The notes: a model not told the origin generated them from the sequence alone. Positions 27,959 through 38,270 are shown, numbered from the stretch's first letter. The stretch is 64,000 nucleotides of DNA from Virgibacillus ihumii (GCF_902726655.1 NZ_CACVAN010000001.1:434001-498000), one strand, 5' to 3'. Made by a program: numbers and translations.

Positions 27959-29014
27959 ATGAAAGGCTGGATGGGTAAATCCCGAATACTTTTTCTGTTG
28001 AGCCTGTTGGCGCTTGTACTGGCTGGATGTGGCAAAGAAAACCTGAGTGCTCTTAAACCAGAAGGCTATGGTGCCGAGGTTTCAATGGATTTAATTATTC
28101 TTACCGCTGTAATCATGTTATTTGTTTTTGCAGTAGTATTATTGGTTTATATCATAGTGTTAGTGCGTTTCCGGAAGAAAAAAGGAGATAAGGAATTTAT
28201 CCCTAAGCAGGTTGAAGGAAACAAAACACTGGAAACAATTTGGACAGTTATTCCAATTATTTTACTTCTCATTATTGCAGTTCCGACGGTTATTGCGACG
28301 TTCGATCTTGCGGATCAATCGCAGGCGGAGGAACATTTGAATGTGGAAGTAACCGGAAATCAGTACTGGTGGCACTTTAATTACGAAGGAAAGAAAATAC
28401 AGACCAGCCAGGATTTATATATTCCTGTAGGTGAAAAGGTTTACTTGAACATGAAATCCTCCGACGTAATTCACTCATTCTGGGTACCGTCTATTTCAGG
28501 TAAAATGGATGTTAACCCTACCAATGAAAACACCATGTTCATTAAAGCTGATGAAGAAGGTGTCTACTATGGTAAATGTGCTGAGCTTTGCGGTCCTTCA
28601 CATTCATTGATGGACTTTAAAGTAATTGCTGTAAGTCAGGAAGAGTTTGATCAATGGGTAAATGATATGCAGAATGTTGATCCCAAAGCCAAACCTGGAA
28701 GCACTGTGGCTCAGGAAGGAAAGACATTATTCCAGGAAAATAATTGTATGGGCTGCCATGCTATCGGATCATCTCCAGCTCAGGTGGCACCTAACTTGAC
28801 GAATTTTGGTGATCGCACAAGAATTGCTGGTGTAATGGAGCCGACTAAAGAAAATCTGGTGAAATGGATTATGGATCCGGAGTCTGTTAAGCCAGGAAAT
28901 AAAATGACTGGTAAATATCCGGACTTGTCAAAAGAAGAGGCTGGTAAGATTGCAGATTATCTGATGCAGCTGCAGCCATCTGAAATTACACCGAAAGATG
29001 CGAAAGAAAAATAA
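27959..29014 (+). CDS. ctaC: Cytochrome caa3 oxidase subunit II (with cytochrome c domain)
   Basis: 351 residues. Lipoprotein signal (lipobox LAGC, Cys24), two membrane helices, cupredoxin domain with CuA site (CAELCGPSHSLMDF) and a fused C-terminal cytochrome c with CMGCH (Cys263-His267). Accepts electrons from cytochrome c and passes them to subunit I. The ctaB-ctaC gap holds an inverted repeat (27896-27928) that could modulate read-through. Confidence 0.97.
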   Translation: MKGWMGKSRILFLLSLLALVLAGCGKENLSALKPEGYGAEVSMDLIILTAVIMLFVFAVVLLVYIIVLVRFRKKKGDKEFIPKQVEGNKTLETIWTVIPIILLLIIAVPTVIATFDLADQSQAEEHLNVEVTGNQYWWHFNYEGKKIQTSQDLYIPVGEKVYLNMKSSDVIHSFWVPSISGKMDVNPTNENTMFIKADEEGVYYGKCAELCGPSHSLMDFKVIAVSQEEFDQWVNDMQNVDPKAKPGSTVAQEGKTLFQENNCMGCHAIGSSPAQVAPNLTNFGDRTRIAGVMEPTKENLVKWIMDPESVKPGNKMTGKYPDLSKEEAGKIADYLMQLQPSEITPKDAKEK

Positions 29015-29051
29015 TTATAAATGACGTAAGTTAATAAAGGAGGTAAAAGTT

Positions 29052-30905
29052 GTGAGTACAGCAGTTACTCAGAAAAGAAGTTTCGGCGCCGTTTTATGGG
29101 ATTATCTGACAACCGTCGATCATAAAAAAATTGCACATCTTTATCTTTTCGGCGGCGGATTTTTCTTCATTCTAGGCGGACTGGAAGCATTAGTTATTCG
29201 GATTCAGCTGTTACAGCCTGAAAACAACTTTGTCAGTGCAGGTCTGTATAACGAAATGCTGACAATGCACGGTACAACGATGATCTTTCTTGCAGCGATG
29301 CCGCTGATACTTGGATTAATGAATGCAGCCGTGCCATTACAGATTGGTGCACGTGACGTAGCATTTCCGTTTTTGAACTCATTAGGTTTTTGGCTGTTCC
29401 TGTTTGGGGGACTAATTCTGAACTGCAGCTGGTTCCTTGGAGGAGCGCCTGACGCGGGGTGGACTGCATATGCACCACTCTCAACAACTTCACCCGGACA
29501 TGGTGTGGACTACTATGTTATCGGACTGCAGATAGCCGGTGCCGGAACATTAATTGGTGGTATTAATTTTCTTGTAACCATTATCAATATGCGTGCACCA
29601 GGCATGACATATATGAGGATGCCGTTGTTTACATGGTCATCATTCATTACAAGCGTTCTGATTTTATTTGCTTTTCCAGCATTGACAATTGGACTGTTTC
29701 TGTTAATGTTTGACCGGATGTTCGGATCTGCATTTTTCGATGTATCACTTGGTGGTAACGAGATTATCTGGGAGCATTTATTCTGGATTTTCGGTCACCC
29801 GGAAGTTTATATTCTGATATTACCATTATTTGGTGTGTTCAGTGATTTATTCTCAACTTTTGCTAAAAAACGTTTATTTGGTTATACAGCAATGGTGTTT
29901 GCTACAATGCTTATTGCATTTTTAGGCTTCATGGTCTGGGCCCACCATATGTTTACAGTCGGTCTTGGTCCTGTTGCAAACTCCATTTTTGCAATTGCTA
30001 CAATGGCAATCGCTGTTCCAACTGGTATTAAAATATTCAACTGGCTTGCAACAATGTGGGGCGGACAAATCAAAATTAATTCTGCCATGCTGTGGGCGCT
30101 CGGGTTTATTCCAACATTTACGATTGGTGGTATGACCGGGGTAATGGTTGCGTCAGTTGTTGCTGACTATCAGTATCATGACACGTATTTCGTTGTCGCA
30201 CACTTCCACTATGTCATTGTCGGTGGAACTATCTTTGGTATTTTTGCTGGTTTACATTACTGGTGGCCGAAAATGTTTGGACGCATTCTTAATGAAAAAC
30301 TGGGTTATCTTACTTTCTGGACGTTCTTTATCGGTTTCCACCTGACATTCTTCATTCAGCATTTTCTTGGGCTAATGGGAATGCCACGCCGTTATTGGGT
30401 ATATCTTGAAGGTTCAGGATTGGATACCGGTAATATGATCAGTACGGTTGGAGCTTTCTTCATGGCATTCGGTGTAATAGTATTCTTCTACAATATTGTA
30501 TACACCGCTGTTAAAGGGGAAAAAGCCGTAGATGATCCGTGGGATGGCCGTACGCTTGAGTGGGCAACAGCATCTCCACCGGAACATTATAACTTTAAAC
30601 AGGTTCCATTGGTTCGCGGACTTGATCCTTTATGGGTTGAAAAAACAGAAGGAAAAGGTACGATGACTCCCGCAGAACCGCTTGGAGATATTCATATGCC
30701 AAATGGTTCATTCCTGCCGTTCCTGATGAGTCTGGGACTGTTCATTGCAGGGTTTGGATTTATTTATCATATGGACTATAACTGGGCTTATATTCTTCTG
30801 TTCGGCGGCATGGCTATGCTGTTGGGCTGCATGCTGACTAGATCATTGAAAGACGACTTAGGTCACCATATTCCGAAAGAAGAACTTGAAAGGGAGGCTG
30901 ATTAA
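29052..30905 (+). CDS. ctaD: Cytochrome caa3 oxidase subunit I
   Basis: 617 residues from a GTG start with AAAGGAGG before it. Heme-copper oxidase catalytic subunit with twelve core helices plus C-terminal extra helices. Seen: low-spin heme His in EMLTMHGTTM, CuB/Tyr site in FGHPEVYILILP and WAHHMFTVG, K- and D-channel region, and heme ligands in VVAHFHYVIVGG. Reduces O2 to water and pumps protons. Confidence 0.98.
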   Translation: MSTAVTQKRSFGAVLWDYLTTVDHKKIAHLYLFGGGFFFILGGLEALVIRIQLLQPENNFVSAGLYNEMLTMHGTTMIFLAAMPLILGLMNAAVPLQIGARDVAFPFLNSLGFWLFLFGGLILNCSWFLGGAPDAGWTAYAPLSTTSPGHGVDYYVIGLQIAGAGTLIGGINFLVTIINMRAPGMTYMRMPLFTWSSFITSVLILFAFPALTIGLFLLMFDRMFGSAFFDVSLGGNEIIWEHLFWIFGHPEVYILILPLFGVFSDLFSTFAKKRLFGYTAMVFATMLIAFLGFMVWAHHMFTVGLGPVANSIFAIATMAIAVPTGIKIFNWLATMWGGQIKINSAMLWALGFIPTFTIGGMTGVMVASVVADYQYHDTYFVVAHFHYVIVGGTIFGIFAGLHYWWPKMFGRILNEKLGYLTFWTFFIGFHLTFFIQHFLGLMGMPRRYWVYLEGSGLDTGNMISTVGAFFMAFGVIVFFYNIVYTAVKGEKAVDDPWDGRTLEWATASPPEHYNFKQVPLVRGLDPLWVEKTEGKGTMTPAEPLGDIHMPNGSFLPFLMSLGLFIAGFGFIYHMDYNWAYILLFGGMAMLLGCMLTRSLKDDLGHHIPKEELEREAD

Positions 30906-30906
30906 T

Positions 30907-31527
30907 ATGAGTGATCATTCCTTAAATCCGGAAGTAATGCCAAATGAACCGGAGAAGGCCACCCTTGAAGGGAAAAATAAATTTCTCGGTTTCTGGTTCT
31001 TCCTTGGCGGTGAAACAGTTTTGTTCGCCTGTCTATTTGGTACTTATATCGCGCTGCGAAACTCTGCGGCAGGCGGACCAACGGAAAATGAATTATTCGG
31101 TCTTGAACTTGTCTTTCTGATGACGATTCTTTTACTTACAAGTTCATTAACAAGTGTTTATGCGATTTACCATATGAAAAACAATGATTTTAAAAAGATG
31201 CAGTTGTGGCTTGGAATTACAGCAATACTCGGTTTTGGATTTCTTGCCTGTGAATTATATGAGTTTACACATTACATTCACGAATACGGATTTACTTTCC
31301 GTTCATCCGCATTCGGTTCTGCGTTCTATGCATTAGTTGGCTTTCACGGCGGACACGTTACATTTGGTCTGGCCTGGCTCATTGCTTTGATGATACGTAA
31401 TGCAAAACGCGGATTAAACTTGTATAATGCACCTAAATTTTACACATTCAGTTTATACTGGCACTTTATTGATGTTGTATGGGTGTTCATTTTCACAGTC
31501 GTATATTTAATGGGAAAGGTGGGTTAA
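30907..31527 (+). CDS. ctaE: Cytochrome caa3 oxidase subunit III
   Basis: 206 residues, five membrane helices (COX3 family). ATG at 30907 chosen over one 21 bp upstream inside ctaD because GGGAGG precedes it. Blocks such as GFHGGHVTFGLAWL and SLYWHFIDVVWVFIF are typical of the bacterial short subunit III. One base after the ctaD stop, so tightly coupled. Confidence 0.96.
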   Translation: MSDHSLNPEVMPNEPEKATLEGKNKFLGFWFFLGGETVLFACLFGTYIALRNSAAGGPTENELFGLELVFLMTILLLTSSLTSVYAIYHMKNNDFKKMQLWLGITAILGFGFLACELYEFTHYIHEYGFTFRSSAFGSAFYALVGFHGGHVTFGLAWLIALMIRNAKRGLNLYNAPKFYTFSLYWHFIDVVWVFIFTVVYLMGKVG

Positions 31528-31530
31528 TCA

Positions 31531-31854
31531 ATGTCAGACAACACCAATTCCAATCAGGTTAATCCATATCAAAAGGAAAAAAATAAAGAAGAAATGAAAA
31601 AACAGCTTATAACATTTGCTTTAATGATTATCTTTACACTGATTGCATTTGGAATTGTTATAAGCGGTGCAATGGATAAAATGTTTGTCATACCTGTTCT
31701 CATCATTCTTGCAGTTATACAGGTAGCATTCCAATTTTATTATTTCATGCACATGAAAGATAAAGACCATGGTATGCCAGCATTCATGATCTACGGAGGT
31801 GTTTGGGCAGCTGTCCTGACACTTGCAGGATTAGGTGTCATTACCTGGTGGTAA
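31531..31854 (+). CDS. ctaF: Cytochrome caa3 oxidase subunit IV
   Basis: 107 residues, three membrane helices; bacterial oxidase subunit IVB family (FQFYYFMHMKDKDHGMPAF). Assists assembly of the caa3 complex. Starts 3 bp after ctaE; last gene before a terminator. Confidence 0.94.
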   Translation: MSDNTNSNQVNPYQKEKNKEEMKKQLITFALMIIFTLIAFGIVISGAMDKMFVIPVLIILAVIQVAFQFYYFMHMKDKDHGMPAFMIYGGVWAAVLTLAGLGVITWW

Positions 31855-31862
31855 GCTAATTA

Positions 31863-31896
31863 AGAAGGCTCGGGAATGTTCCCGGCCTTCTTTTTA
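31863..31896 (+). terminator. Terminator of ctaBCDEF
   Basis: AAGAAGGCTCGGGAA and TTCCCGGCCTTCTT form a strong stem followed by T residues. It separates ctaF from ctaG. Confidence 0.93.
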
Positions 31897-32034
31897 CTTT
31901 CATGCTTCTTATGTCTGCCGGCAGTGTGTTCAACCAAAATGCGCTTTTGTTCTGAATTTGTCACATAAGTAATGCGTGAATCACCCTTATATGCGTTATA
32001 ATAAAGTCAGAATCCATTTATGGAGTTGTTATCT

Positions 32035-32940
32035 ATGTGGTTAGAAATACAGATTTTTGGCTTCCGTGCACTTTGGAGCCCGTATTTTTTCCTGTTTGTT
32101 GCGGGGCTTGCACTTATATATTATCTTGTTACCGGACCGTATCGGCATAAATTTGGCGGAGGGGAAAAACCTTCCCGGAAGCAGCAGCTTTTCTTTTATG
32201 TTGCTATGATTTTGCTGTATGCTGTCAAAGGATCGCCGGTAGACCTGCTTACACATATTATGTTGACAGCGCATATGATTCAGATGGCAATTTACTATCT
32301 GATTTTTCCTATTCTGATTATCAAAGGGATCCCAAAATGGATATGGGAGAAGGTTATATACAGACCGGTCATTAAACCGATTGTTTCCTTTTTGTCAAAG
32401 CCATTGATTTCCCTGCTGTTGTTTAACACATTGTTTTCGTTATATCATATGCCCGGAATTTTTGATTTTGCAAAATCATCACAGGTTGCCCATACGAGCA
32501 TTTCACTAATAATTCTGGTTGCGGCATTTATTGTTTGGTGGCCAATAATGTCACCTTTAAGAGAATTTGATAAACTTTCCCCGCTTGCTAAAATATTTTA
32601 TATCTTTGCAAACGGAGTGCTGATTACTCCCGCATGTGTGCTAATTATTTTCGCTGATGTACCGGTTTACGCTGCATATTCGCAGGATGGTGCGTGGATA
32701 CAGGCGATGTCGCTTTGTGTGCCAAATGGTGTTCTGCAAAACATAACATACAGTATTTCCGGACCTGAAATGTTCTCCCCAATGACAACATTGGAGGACC
32801 AGCAACTGGGTGGTATCATCATGAAGCTTATGCAGGAAATTACGTATGGAATAATGCTGGGAAAAATATTTTTTGGATGGTTTAACCGGGAAAGTCTTCG
32901 AGTTGATCCGATTCCAACAACAAGTCCGAGCGAGCATTAA
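32035..32940 (+). CDS. ctaG: CtaG, caa3 oxidase assembly membrane protein
   Basis: 301 residues, seven membrane segments (caa3_CtaG family). In B. subtilis it is needed for active caa3 oxidase, probably in copper-centre assembly. I chose the ATG at 32035 (MWLEIQIFGFRALWSPYF) because TGGAG is nine bases upstream; an in-frame ATG 15 bp earlier has no ribosome site. Histidine-rich helix pairs (LTHIMLTAHMIQM) are present. Confidence 0.9.
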   Translation: MWLEIQIFGFRALWSPYFFLFVAGLALIYYLVTGPYRHKFGGGEKPSRKQQLFFYVAMILLYAVKGSPVDLLTHIMLTAHMIQMAIYYLIFPILIIKGIPKWIWEKVIYRPVIKPIVSFLSKPLISLLLFNTLFSLYHMPGIFDFAKSSQVAHTSISLIILVAAFIVWWPIMSPLREFDKLSPLAKIFYIFANGVLITPACVLIIFADVPVYAAYSQDGAWIQAMSLCVPNGVLQNITYSISGPEMFSPMTTLEDQQLGGIIMKLMQEITYGIMLGKIFFGWFNRESLRVDPIPTTSPSEH

Positions 32941-32999
32941 TGTATAAAGCTGAATCAGGCTTGGAATTTTGACAAACAGAGAAGGAGACAGTTCGATTT

Positions 33000-33455
33000 A
33001 TGCCAATTCTACCGACAATCAGTACATTTTTTATTATTTTAAGCGCCGTTTTGGTGGCAATCGGATGGCGGCTTATTATAAAAGATAAGCCGAAAGCGCA
33101 TAAAAAAACAATGATTGCGGCTGCAATAAGTGCTTTAGTGTTTTTTATTATTTACGTTTCACGAACTGCGTTTATCGGGAATACCAGTTTTGGCGGCCCG
33201 GAGAGTATTGAAATATACTATACTATTTTCCTGATATTCCACATTATATTGGCAACTACCGGTGCAATATTTGGAGTGGTAACGATTACGCTTGCATTGA
33301 AACGTAAAATCAGGATTCACCGGAAAATTGGTCCAGTGACAAGTGTTATTTGGTTTTTCAGTGCAATTACCGGTGTTATGGTATATTTGCTATTGTATAT
33401 TATTTATGATGGAGGAAAGACAACAAGTATGCTTAAAGCCATTTTGGGTGGCTGA
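33000..33455 (+). CDS. ctaM: DUF420 membrane protein, CtaM/YozB-like
   Basis: 151 residues, about five membrane helices. DUF420 family; the S. aureus member CtaM is required for aa3-type oxidase function and the B. subtilis member is YozB. Conserved histidines in helix ends (AHKKTMIAA, IFHIILATTG, IHRKIGP). Its place just after ctaG supports a heme-copper-oxidase maturation role. GAAGGAGA precedes the ATG. Confidence 0.85.
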   Translation: MPILPTISTFFIILSAVLVAIGWRLIIKDKPKAHKKTMIAAAISALVFFIIYVSRTAFIGNTSFGGPESIEIYYTIFLIFHIILATTGAIFGVVTITLALKRKIRIHRKIGPVTSVIWFFSAITGVMVYLLLYIIYDGGKTTSMLKAILGG

Positions 33456-33478
33456 TTCATAACTTGATGTGGTAAGTT

Positions 33479-33516
33479 AAAAAAGTGTACAGGCAAAATG
33501 CCTGTACACTTTTTCT
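33479..33516 (+). terminator. Terminator after ctaM-like gene
   Basis: AAAAAAGTGTACAGGCA pairs with TGCCTGTACACTTTTT; near-perfect stem, tight loop. A degenerate second copy of one arm follows at 33523-33543. The rest of the gap to 33730 shows nothing clear. Confidence 0.93.
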
Positions 33517-33730
33517 GTTAGTCCAGACAAAATTTGCCTGTACATTAATAATATTATCTGAATAATCATGTTCAGCTTCGGGGGGCCAATATGTTATCAA
33601 ACCGTCCTTTCTGAAGCCAAGCAGATATGTATTCATTTAAATAAATCAGGGCTCTTAGAAGAATTAATGGTTCGAATGATTGTTTGGCAATCGCTGCTTG
33701 AAGTTGCAGGCCAGTTATCTGTTTGTTGGC

Positions 33731-34096
33731 TTATTTATTGTAAATCTCGACTTCTTCCTTAACTTTGGATACTAAATCAACAGCACGATTGACCAGGTTT
33801 TCAGGGAAATTTTCATCCTCACCATATTCAACCCCATGCGGGTAGTAATGTTTTCCCAGAAGGGGTGTCATCAGTTGGATTACCGCATTTCCACGGTCCA
33901 CATCACCTTCAACAGCATAACCTTGAATTCGGATGTAATATGTAATATTTTTTTCTTTTGAACCAATTTTGTAATCATATGTTACGCGTTCATAATCCCA
34001 TTGGCCCGCACGAATGAAAGCGTGTTTTCCCATCAGCCGATCCAGAGGTTTAATATCAACGATAGAGTCTTCAATACCAGTATTTTCCAGCTTCAT
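33731..34096 (-). CDS. ylbA: YugN-like family protein (YlbA position)
   Basis: 121 residues, soluble, acidic. Matches the YugN-like family (RAGQWDYERVTYDYKI, QLMTPLLGKHYYPHGVEY). B. subtilis has a paralogue, ylbA, right after ctaG, so that name fits position. Function unknown. GAGGTG precedes the ATG. Confidence 0.82.
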   Translation of the reverse strand: MKLENTGIEDSIVDIKPLDRLMGKHAFIRAGQWDYERVTYDYKIGSKEKNITYYIRIQGYAVEGDVDRGNAVIQLMTPLLGKHYYPHGVEYGEDENFPENLVNRAVDLVSKVKEEVEIYNK

Positions 34097-34268
34097 TTTT
34101 ACACCTCACATATTTGTACTCACATAACCATAATAGTAAAAAGATGGGCAAGTTGCAATAAATATGGTGAAAAGGTGGAAAAATAAAAAATAATAGAGAA
34201 AAAAGAATTACTTCTAGTTTATAACATATAGTTAAGTATGAATTATTCAAAAAGAGGGGAAGCGTTTT

Positions 34269-35336
34269 ATGAGACTTTTTCTTGGACTGGCTGGTCTGCT
34301 GATTATACTGACAGGGGGATTTTATTTTCTGGATAAGAGCAATTCGTCCCCGGTAAAGTTAACTGATAATGCAGCAAATAAGTTTGAACAAAAGAAAAAC
34401 AAAGTGAAAACGAAGAATGTTATGGAGCGTAATCCTATTCCATTTGACGGGAAGGTTTATCAATGGATTGGAAAGAATGCAGACACCTTAACACAAAAAT
34501 TAGGGAAACCTGTTCGGAAAGATAGGAGTGCGTATGGTTATGTCTGGTGGGTCTATCAAAATAAGCATAATCAATATATTCAATTTGGTGTCCAGGATAA
34601 TCGAATTATAACAATTTATGCAATCGGGGAGAATTTGTCACTTGACCCGATTCATATTGGACAGGACTATGAATCCGTTAAAAAGAACCTGGAAATATCG
34701 AACGAGGTAACCTATAATACTGGCCTATCTTCATATACATTTCAATTGGATGATCAGGAACTGAATTCACGTCCGCTTGCAAAATTGACTGATAACATTT
34801 TTATGCAATGTTATATGGATACATTTACAAATAAGTTATCTTCCATACGAATTGTAACTGGTGATGTTTTGCTGCAGCATCGTCCGTATGCAATGGAATA
34901 CCGTGGAGAACTTCCAAAGAAACCGAACCCTTCAAAGGAGGAATGGAAAAAAATCGAGAGCGGAATGGAGCAGCAGATATTTGATATCACCAATGTAATG
35001 CGAAATATTCATGGGAAACCTTCCTTGAAGTGGAATAAGCAAATCAGTCAGGTTGCCTTCAAACATAGTAAGGATATGGCTGTTAACAGTTATTTTTCAC
35101 ATTATAGTGAAAGCGGAGCAGGTTTAAAAGAACGTCTTACTGCCAAAAAAGTTTACTACCAGGCTGCAGGTGAGAATATTGCAGCGAAATATCCTGATTC
35201 CCCTTCGGCAATGAATGGTTGGTTAAACAGCAAAGGGCACAGACAGGCGTTGCTGAATGCAGACTATACACATCTCGGTGTAGGAGTATATCATTTCTAT
35301 TACACCCAAAATTTTCTAAAAATACCACAATCGTAA
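34269..35336 (+). CDS. ylbC: YlbC-like CAP-domain (SCP/PR1) membrane-anchored protein
   Basis: 355 residues. N-terminal membrane anchor (about 3-22), a CAP-associated N-terminal domain (IGKNADTLTQKLGKPVRKD, QFGVQDNRIITIYAIG), and a C-terminal CAP domain with NVMRNIHGKPSLKWN, HSKDMAVNSYFSH, AAGENIA and GHRQALLN. Its location matches B. subtilis ylbC; ylbB (CBS domain) is missing between this gene and ylbA. Predicted to act outside the membrane; role unknown. Confidence 0.87.
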   Translation: MRLFLGLAGLLIILTGGFYFLDKSNSSPVKLTDNAANKFEQKKNKVKTKNVMERNPIPFDGKVYQWIGKNADTLTQKLGKPVRKDRSAYGYVWWVYQNKHNQYIQFGVQDNRIITIYAIGENLSLDPIHIGQDYESVKKNLEISNEVTYNTGLSSYTFQLDDQELNSRPLAKLTDNIFMQCYMDTFTNKLSSIRIVTGDVLLQHRPYAMEYRGELPKKPNPSKEEWKKIESGMEQQIFDITNVMRNIHGKPSLKWNKQISQVAFKHSKDMAVNSYFSHYSESGAGLKERLTAKKVYYQAAGENIAAKYPDSPSAMNGWLNSKGHRQALLNADYTHLGVGVYHFYYTQNFLKIPQS

Positions 35337-35435
35337 ATGGGAAAAGGCACGGGAGACTGTGTCTCTTTTCTTTCGCACGGTAATTTGCCTATCGTCATAA
35401 AATAAAAAGAGATATCTAAATTGAGGTGAGTGAGT

Positions 35436-35813
35436 ATGCATGATGAGGAACTGCACCCGACGATAAAGGAATTCAAACAGTTTATTAATGAACATCCTAA
35501 ACTTATTGAAGAGGTTAGAAGAAATGGCCGTGGATGGCAGGAATATTATGAAAAGTGGTCGTTGTTGGATCACGATGACCCGTTTTGGGATGATTATAAA
35601 GAAAGTAGCAGATCAGACAGAAAAAAGCCGGAGATTTTCGGCAAAGTATTGGAAATGACAGAAAATATCGATGCGGAAAAAGTTCAAAAACAGATAAAAC
35701 AATTAAATCATAGTATTTCTGCTCTTCAGGAAATGCTTGGTCAATTTCAACGGAAACAAAATTCGAACCCATTTGGAAATCCAAATAATCCGTTTAATTG
35801 GAAGAGAGATTAG
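35436..35813 (+). CDS. ylbD: YlbD family spore coat protein
   Basis: 125 residues, charged and helical, with FKQFINEHPKLIEEVRRNG and a C-terminus rich in Asn/Pro/Phe (NPFGNPNNPFNWKRD). Matches YlbD, reported as a spore coat protein in Bacillus. ATG at 35436 chosen: GAGG is nine bases upstream, while an in-frame GTG at 35430 is too close. First of four small ylb genes in one direction. Confidence 0.85.
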   Translation: MHDEELHPTIKEFKQFINEHPKLIEEVRRNGRGWQEYYEKWSLLDHDDPFWDDYKESSRSDRKKPEIFGKVLEMTENIDAEKVQKQIKQLNHSISALQEMLGQFQRKQNSNPFGNPNNPFNWKRD

Positions 35814-35824
35814 GTGATGTTTTC

Positions 35825-36058
35825 ATGCAAACGGAAACGTATCGTATTCTGAAGAACAACCCGTCATATGTGAATTTTATCAGGCAAAACCCGATTTGGT
35901 ACCGATATCTTACGAGGGAACCACACTTGATTTCGGAAATTGAAAAGGAAGCTAAGGTCTATTATGGAAAAACACTGCCACAGCAGATTGAAAAATTCGG
36001 AAATCATGTCCAAATGCTTCATATGTTTGCCCAACTGGCTGCGAACATAAAAGACTAG
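35825..36058 (+). CDS. ylbE: YlbE-like family protein
   Basis: 77 residues: FIRQNPIWYRYLTREPH is typical of YlbE. ATG at 35825 is placed seven bases after AGGTGA; the ribosome site overlaps the ylbD stop, so translation is probably coupled. Function unknown. Confidence 0.85.
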   Translation: MQTETYRILKNNPSYVNFIRQNPIWYRYLTREPHLISEIEKEAKVYYGKTLPQQIEKFGNHVQMLHMFAQLAANIKD

Positions 36059-36116
36059 GATGTTCCCATTTTAATCTTTTTCCTTACGTGATATGATTAA
36101 AGTGGAGGTGGATGAA

Positions 36117-36551
36117 ATGATAGGTACGATGGAGTACGTGGATATTCTTGATCGCTCCGAGCTGCTTGGAAAGATGGTCTTGGATTCGGAGGTTGTGGAA
36201 TCCTTCAATGATTCCCGGATTGCTTTACAGGAAGATCAGGAAGCTCAACGACTTATCGCAGCTTTTAATGATATAAAGTTACACTATGAGGATGTACAGC
36301 GATTTGGCAGGTACCATCCGGATTATAATGAAATCATGAAAAAGGTACGAACGGCAAAACGCGAAATGGATATGAACGATAAGGTCGCTGCCTTTAAAAT
36401 CGCTGAACGCAATTTGCAAAAGCTGCTCGATGAAATCAGCAGCTATGTTGCTCTAAGTGTCAGTGATGATATAAAAGCACCAAAAGACGGTGCAGCATTA
36501 TCACACGGTGGATGCGGCAGCGGCGGTAAATGCGGCTGTAAAGCATCGTAA
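36117..36551 (+). CDS. ricF: RicF (YlbF), Y-complex subunit
   Basis: 144 residues. YlbF/YmcA family helical protein (LQEDQEAQRLIAAF, QRFGRYHPDYNEIM). The C-terminal tail GGCGSGGKCGC (Cys133, Cys139, Cys141) supplies ligands for one of the [4Fe-4S] clusters of the RicA-RicF-RicT complex, which helps RNase Y process mRNAs and promotes competence, biofilm and sporulation. ATG at 36117 chosen with GGAGG eight bases upstream. ricA and ricT are not in the window. Confidence 0.93.
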   Translation: MIGTMEYVDILDRSELLGKMVLDSEVVESFNDSRIALQEDQEAQRLIAAFNDIKLHYEDVQRFGRYHPDYNEIMKKVRTAKREMDMNDKVAAFKIAERNLQKLLDEISSYVALSVSDDIKAPKDGAALSHGGCGSGGKCGCKAS

Positions 36552-36622
36552 TGGAAACCCATTGCCGACTTTATCTCTTTTTGATAAACTGATATAAAAT
36601 GAATGGTGAGCGGGGTTATTAC

Positions 36623-36898
36623 ATGAGAACCAACCGTCAGGGGCTGATTGTCTGGTTTCAGCACATGAAAAATTTGAAACATATCAAACGATACGGTCAT
36701 TTAATTTATGCGTCCAAAAAATTAAAATATGCTGTAATCTATGTGGATCAGGAAGGTTTAGAAGATGTGGAGAACAAATTATTGAAGCATTCTTTCGTTT
36801 CCAAAATAGATCAATCACAAAAGCCATTTATCCGGACTGATTATGAAAATGCAATACCGGATAAGGCGAAGCAGTATGATTATAAAATGGGGATCTAA
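36623..36898 (+). CDS. ylbG: UPF0298 family protein YlbG
   Basis: 91 residues; starts MRTNRQGLIVWFQHMKNLK and ends AKQYDYKMGI, the YlbG pattern. Small cytoplasmic protein of unknown function. The chosen ATG agrees with the family; the ribosome site (GAGCGGGG) is weaker than for neighbours. Followed by a terminator. Confidence 0.9.
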   Translation: MRTNRQGLIVWFQHMKNLKHIKRYGHLIYASKKLKYAVIYVDQEGLEDVENKLLKHSFVSKIDQSQKPFIRTDYENAIPDKAKQYDYKMGI

Positions 36899-36934
36899 CC
36901 TTTGCGGAGTTCATATTACCGCAAAGGTTTTTTC
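36897..36934 (+). terminator. Terminator of the ylbDEFG group
   Basis: AACCTTTGCGG and CCGCAAAGGTT form a perfect stem followed by six T. Confidence 0.93.
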
Positions 36935-36942
36935 TATAAAAT

Positions 36943-36972
36943 AAAAAAACCTGCAGACAATTGTTCTGCAGG
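36943..36972 (-). terminator. Minus-strand terminator-like hairpin between ylbG and rsmD
   Basis: Read on the minus strand, CCTGCAGAACAA pairs with TTGTCTGCAGG and is followed by seven T. No annotated minus-strand gene ends here, so it may mark an unannotated RNA of unknown start. Two further hairpins lie at about 36973-37012 and 37025-37060. Confidence 0.6.
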
Positions 36973-37185
36973 TCCCTTTGTTTCCTTGTTCAGAAAACAA
37001 AAAGGCAAAGGGAGAGGAGAAACCGGAGGAAGAACTTATGGGGAAGTGTAAGTCTTCTCCGTGTATGAAACAACCAATCAATTAGCTGCTTCATATGTTA
37101 TTATGGACATGGAAAATAAATATATACACATAATCTTCATTTTTTGATAGGATTAAAGTCGGGAGATGTCATTTGAGGTGGATAT

Positions 37186-38233
<1,048 letters not shown>

Positions 38234-38240
38234 ATAAAAT

Positions 38241-38270
38241 CAGGAGGCTCTCCCATTGGGGCAGCCTCTT
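38241..38270. terminator. Terminator between coaD and ylbJ
   Basis: AGGAGGCT and AGCCTCTT arms enclose an inner CCC/GGG pairing; short T-tract on the plus strand. Shared by the convergent pair. Confidence 0.75.

Noticed and set aside
33568..33762. A 64-codon plus-strand frame in the ctaM-ylbA gap
   Set aside because: No ribosome site, overlaps the end of ylbA on the other strand, and composition is not protein-like.
36983..37091. A 34-codon minus-strand frame (starting MKQLIDWLFHTRRRL) between ylbG and rsmD
   Set aside because: No Shine-Dalgarno before its ATG; hairpin-forming sequence explains the open frame.
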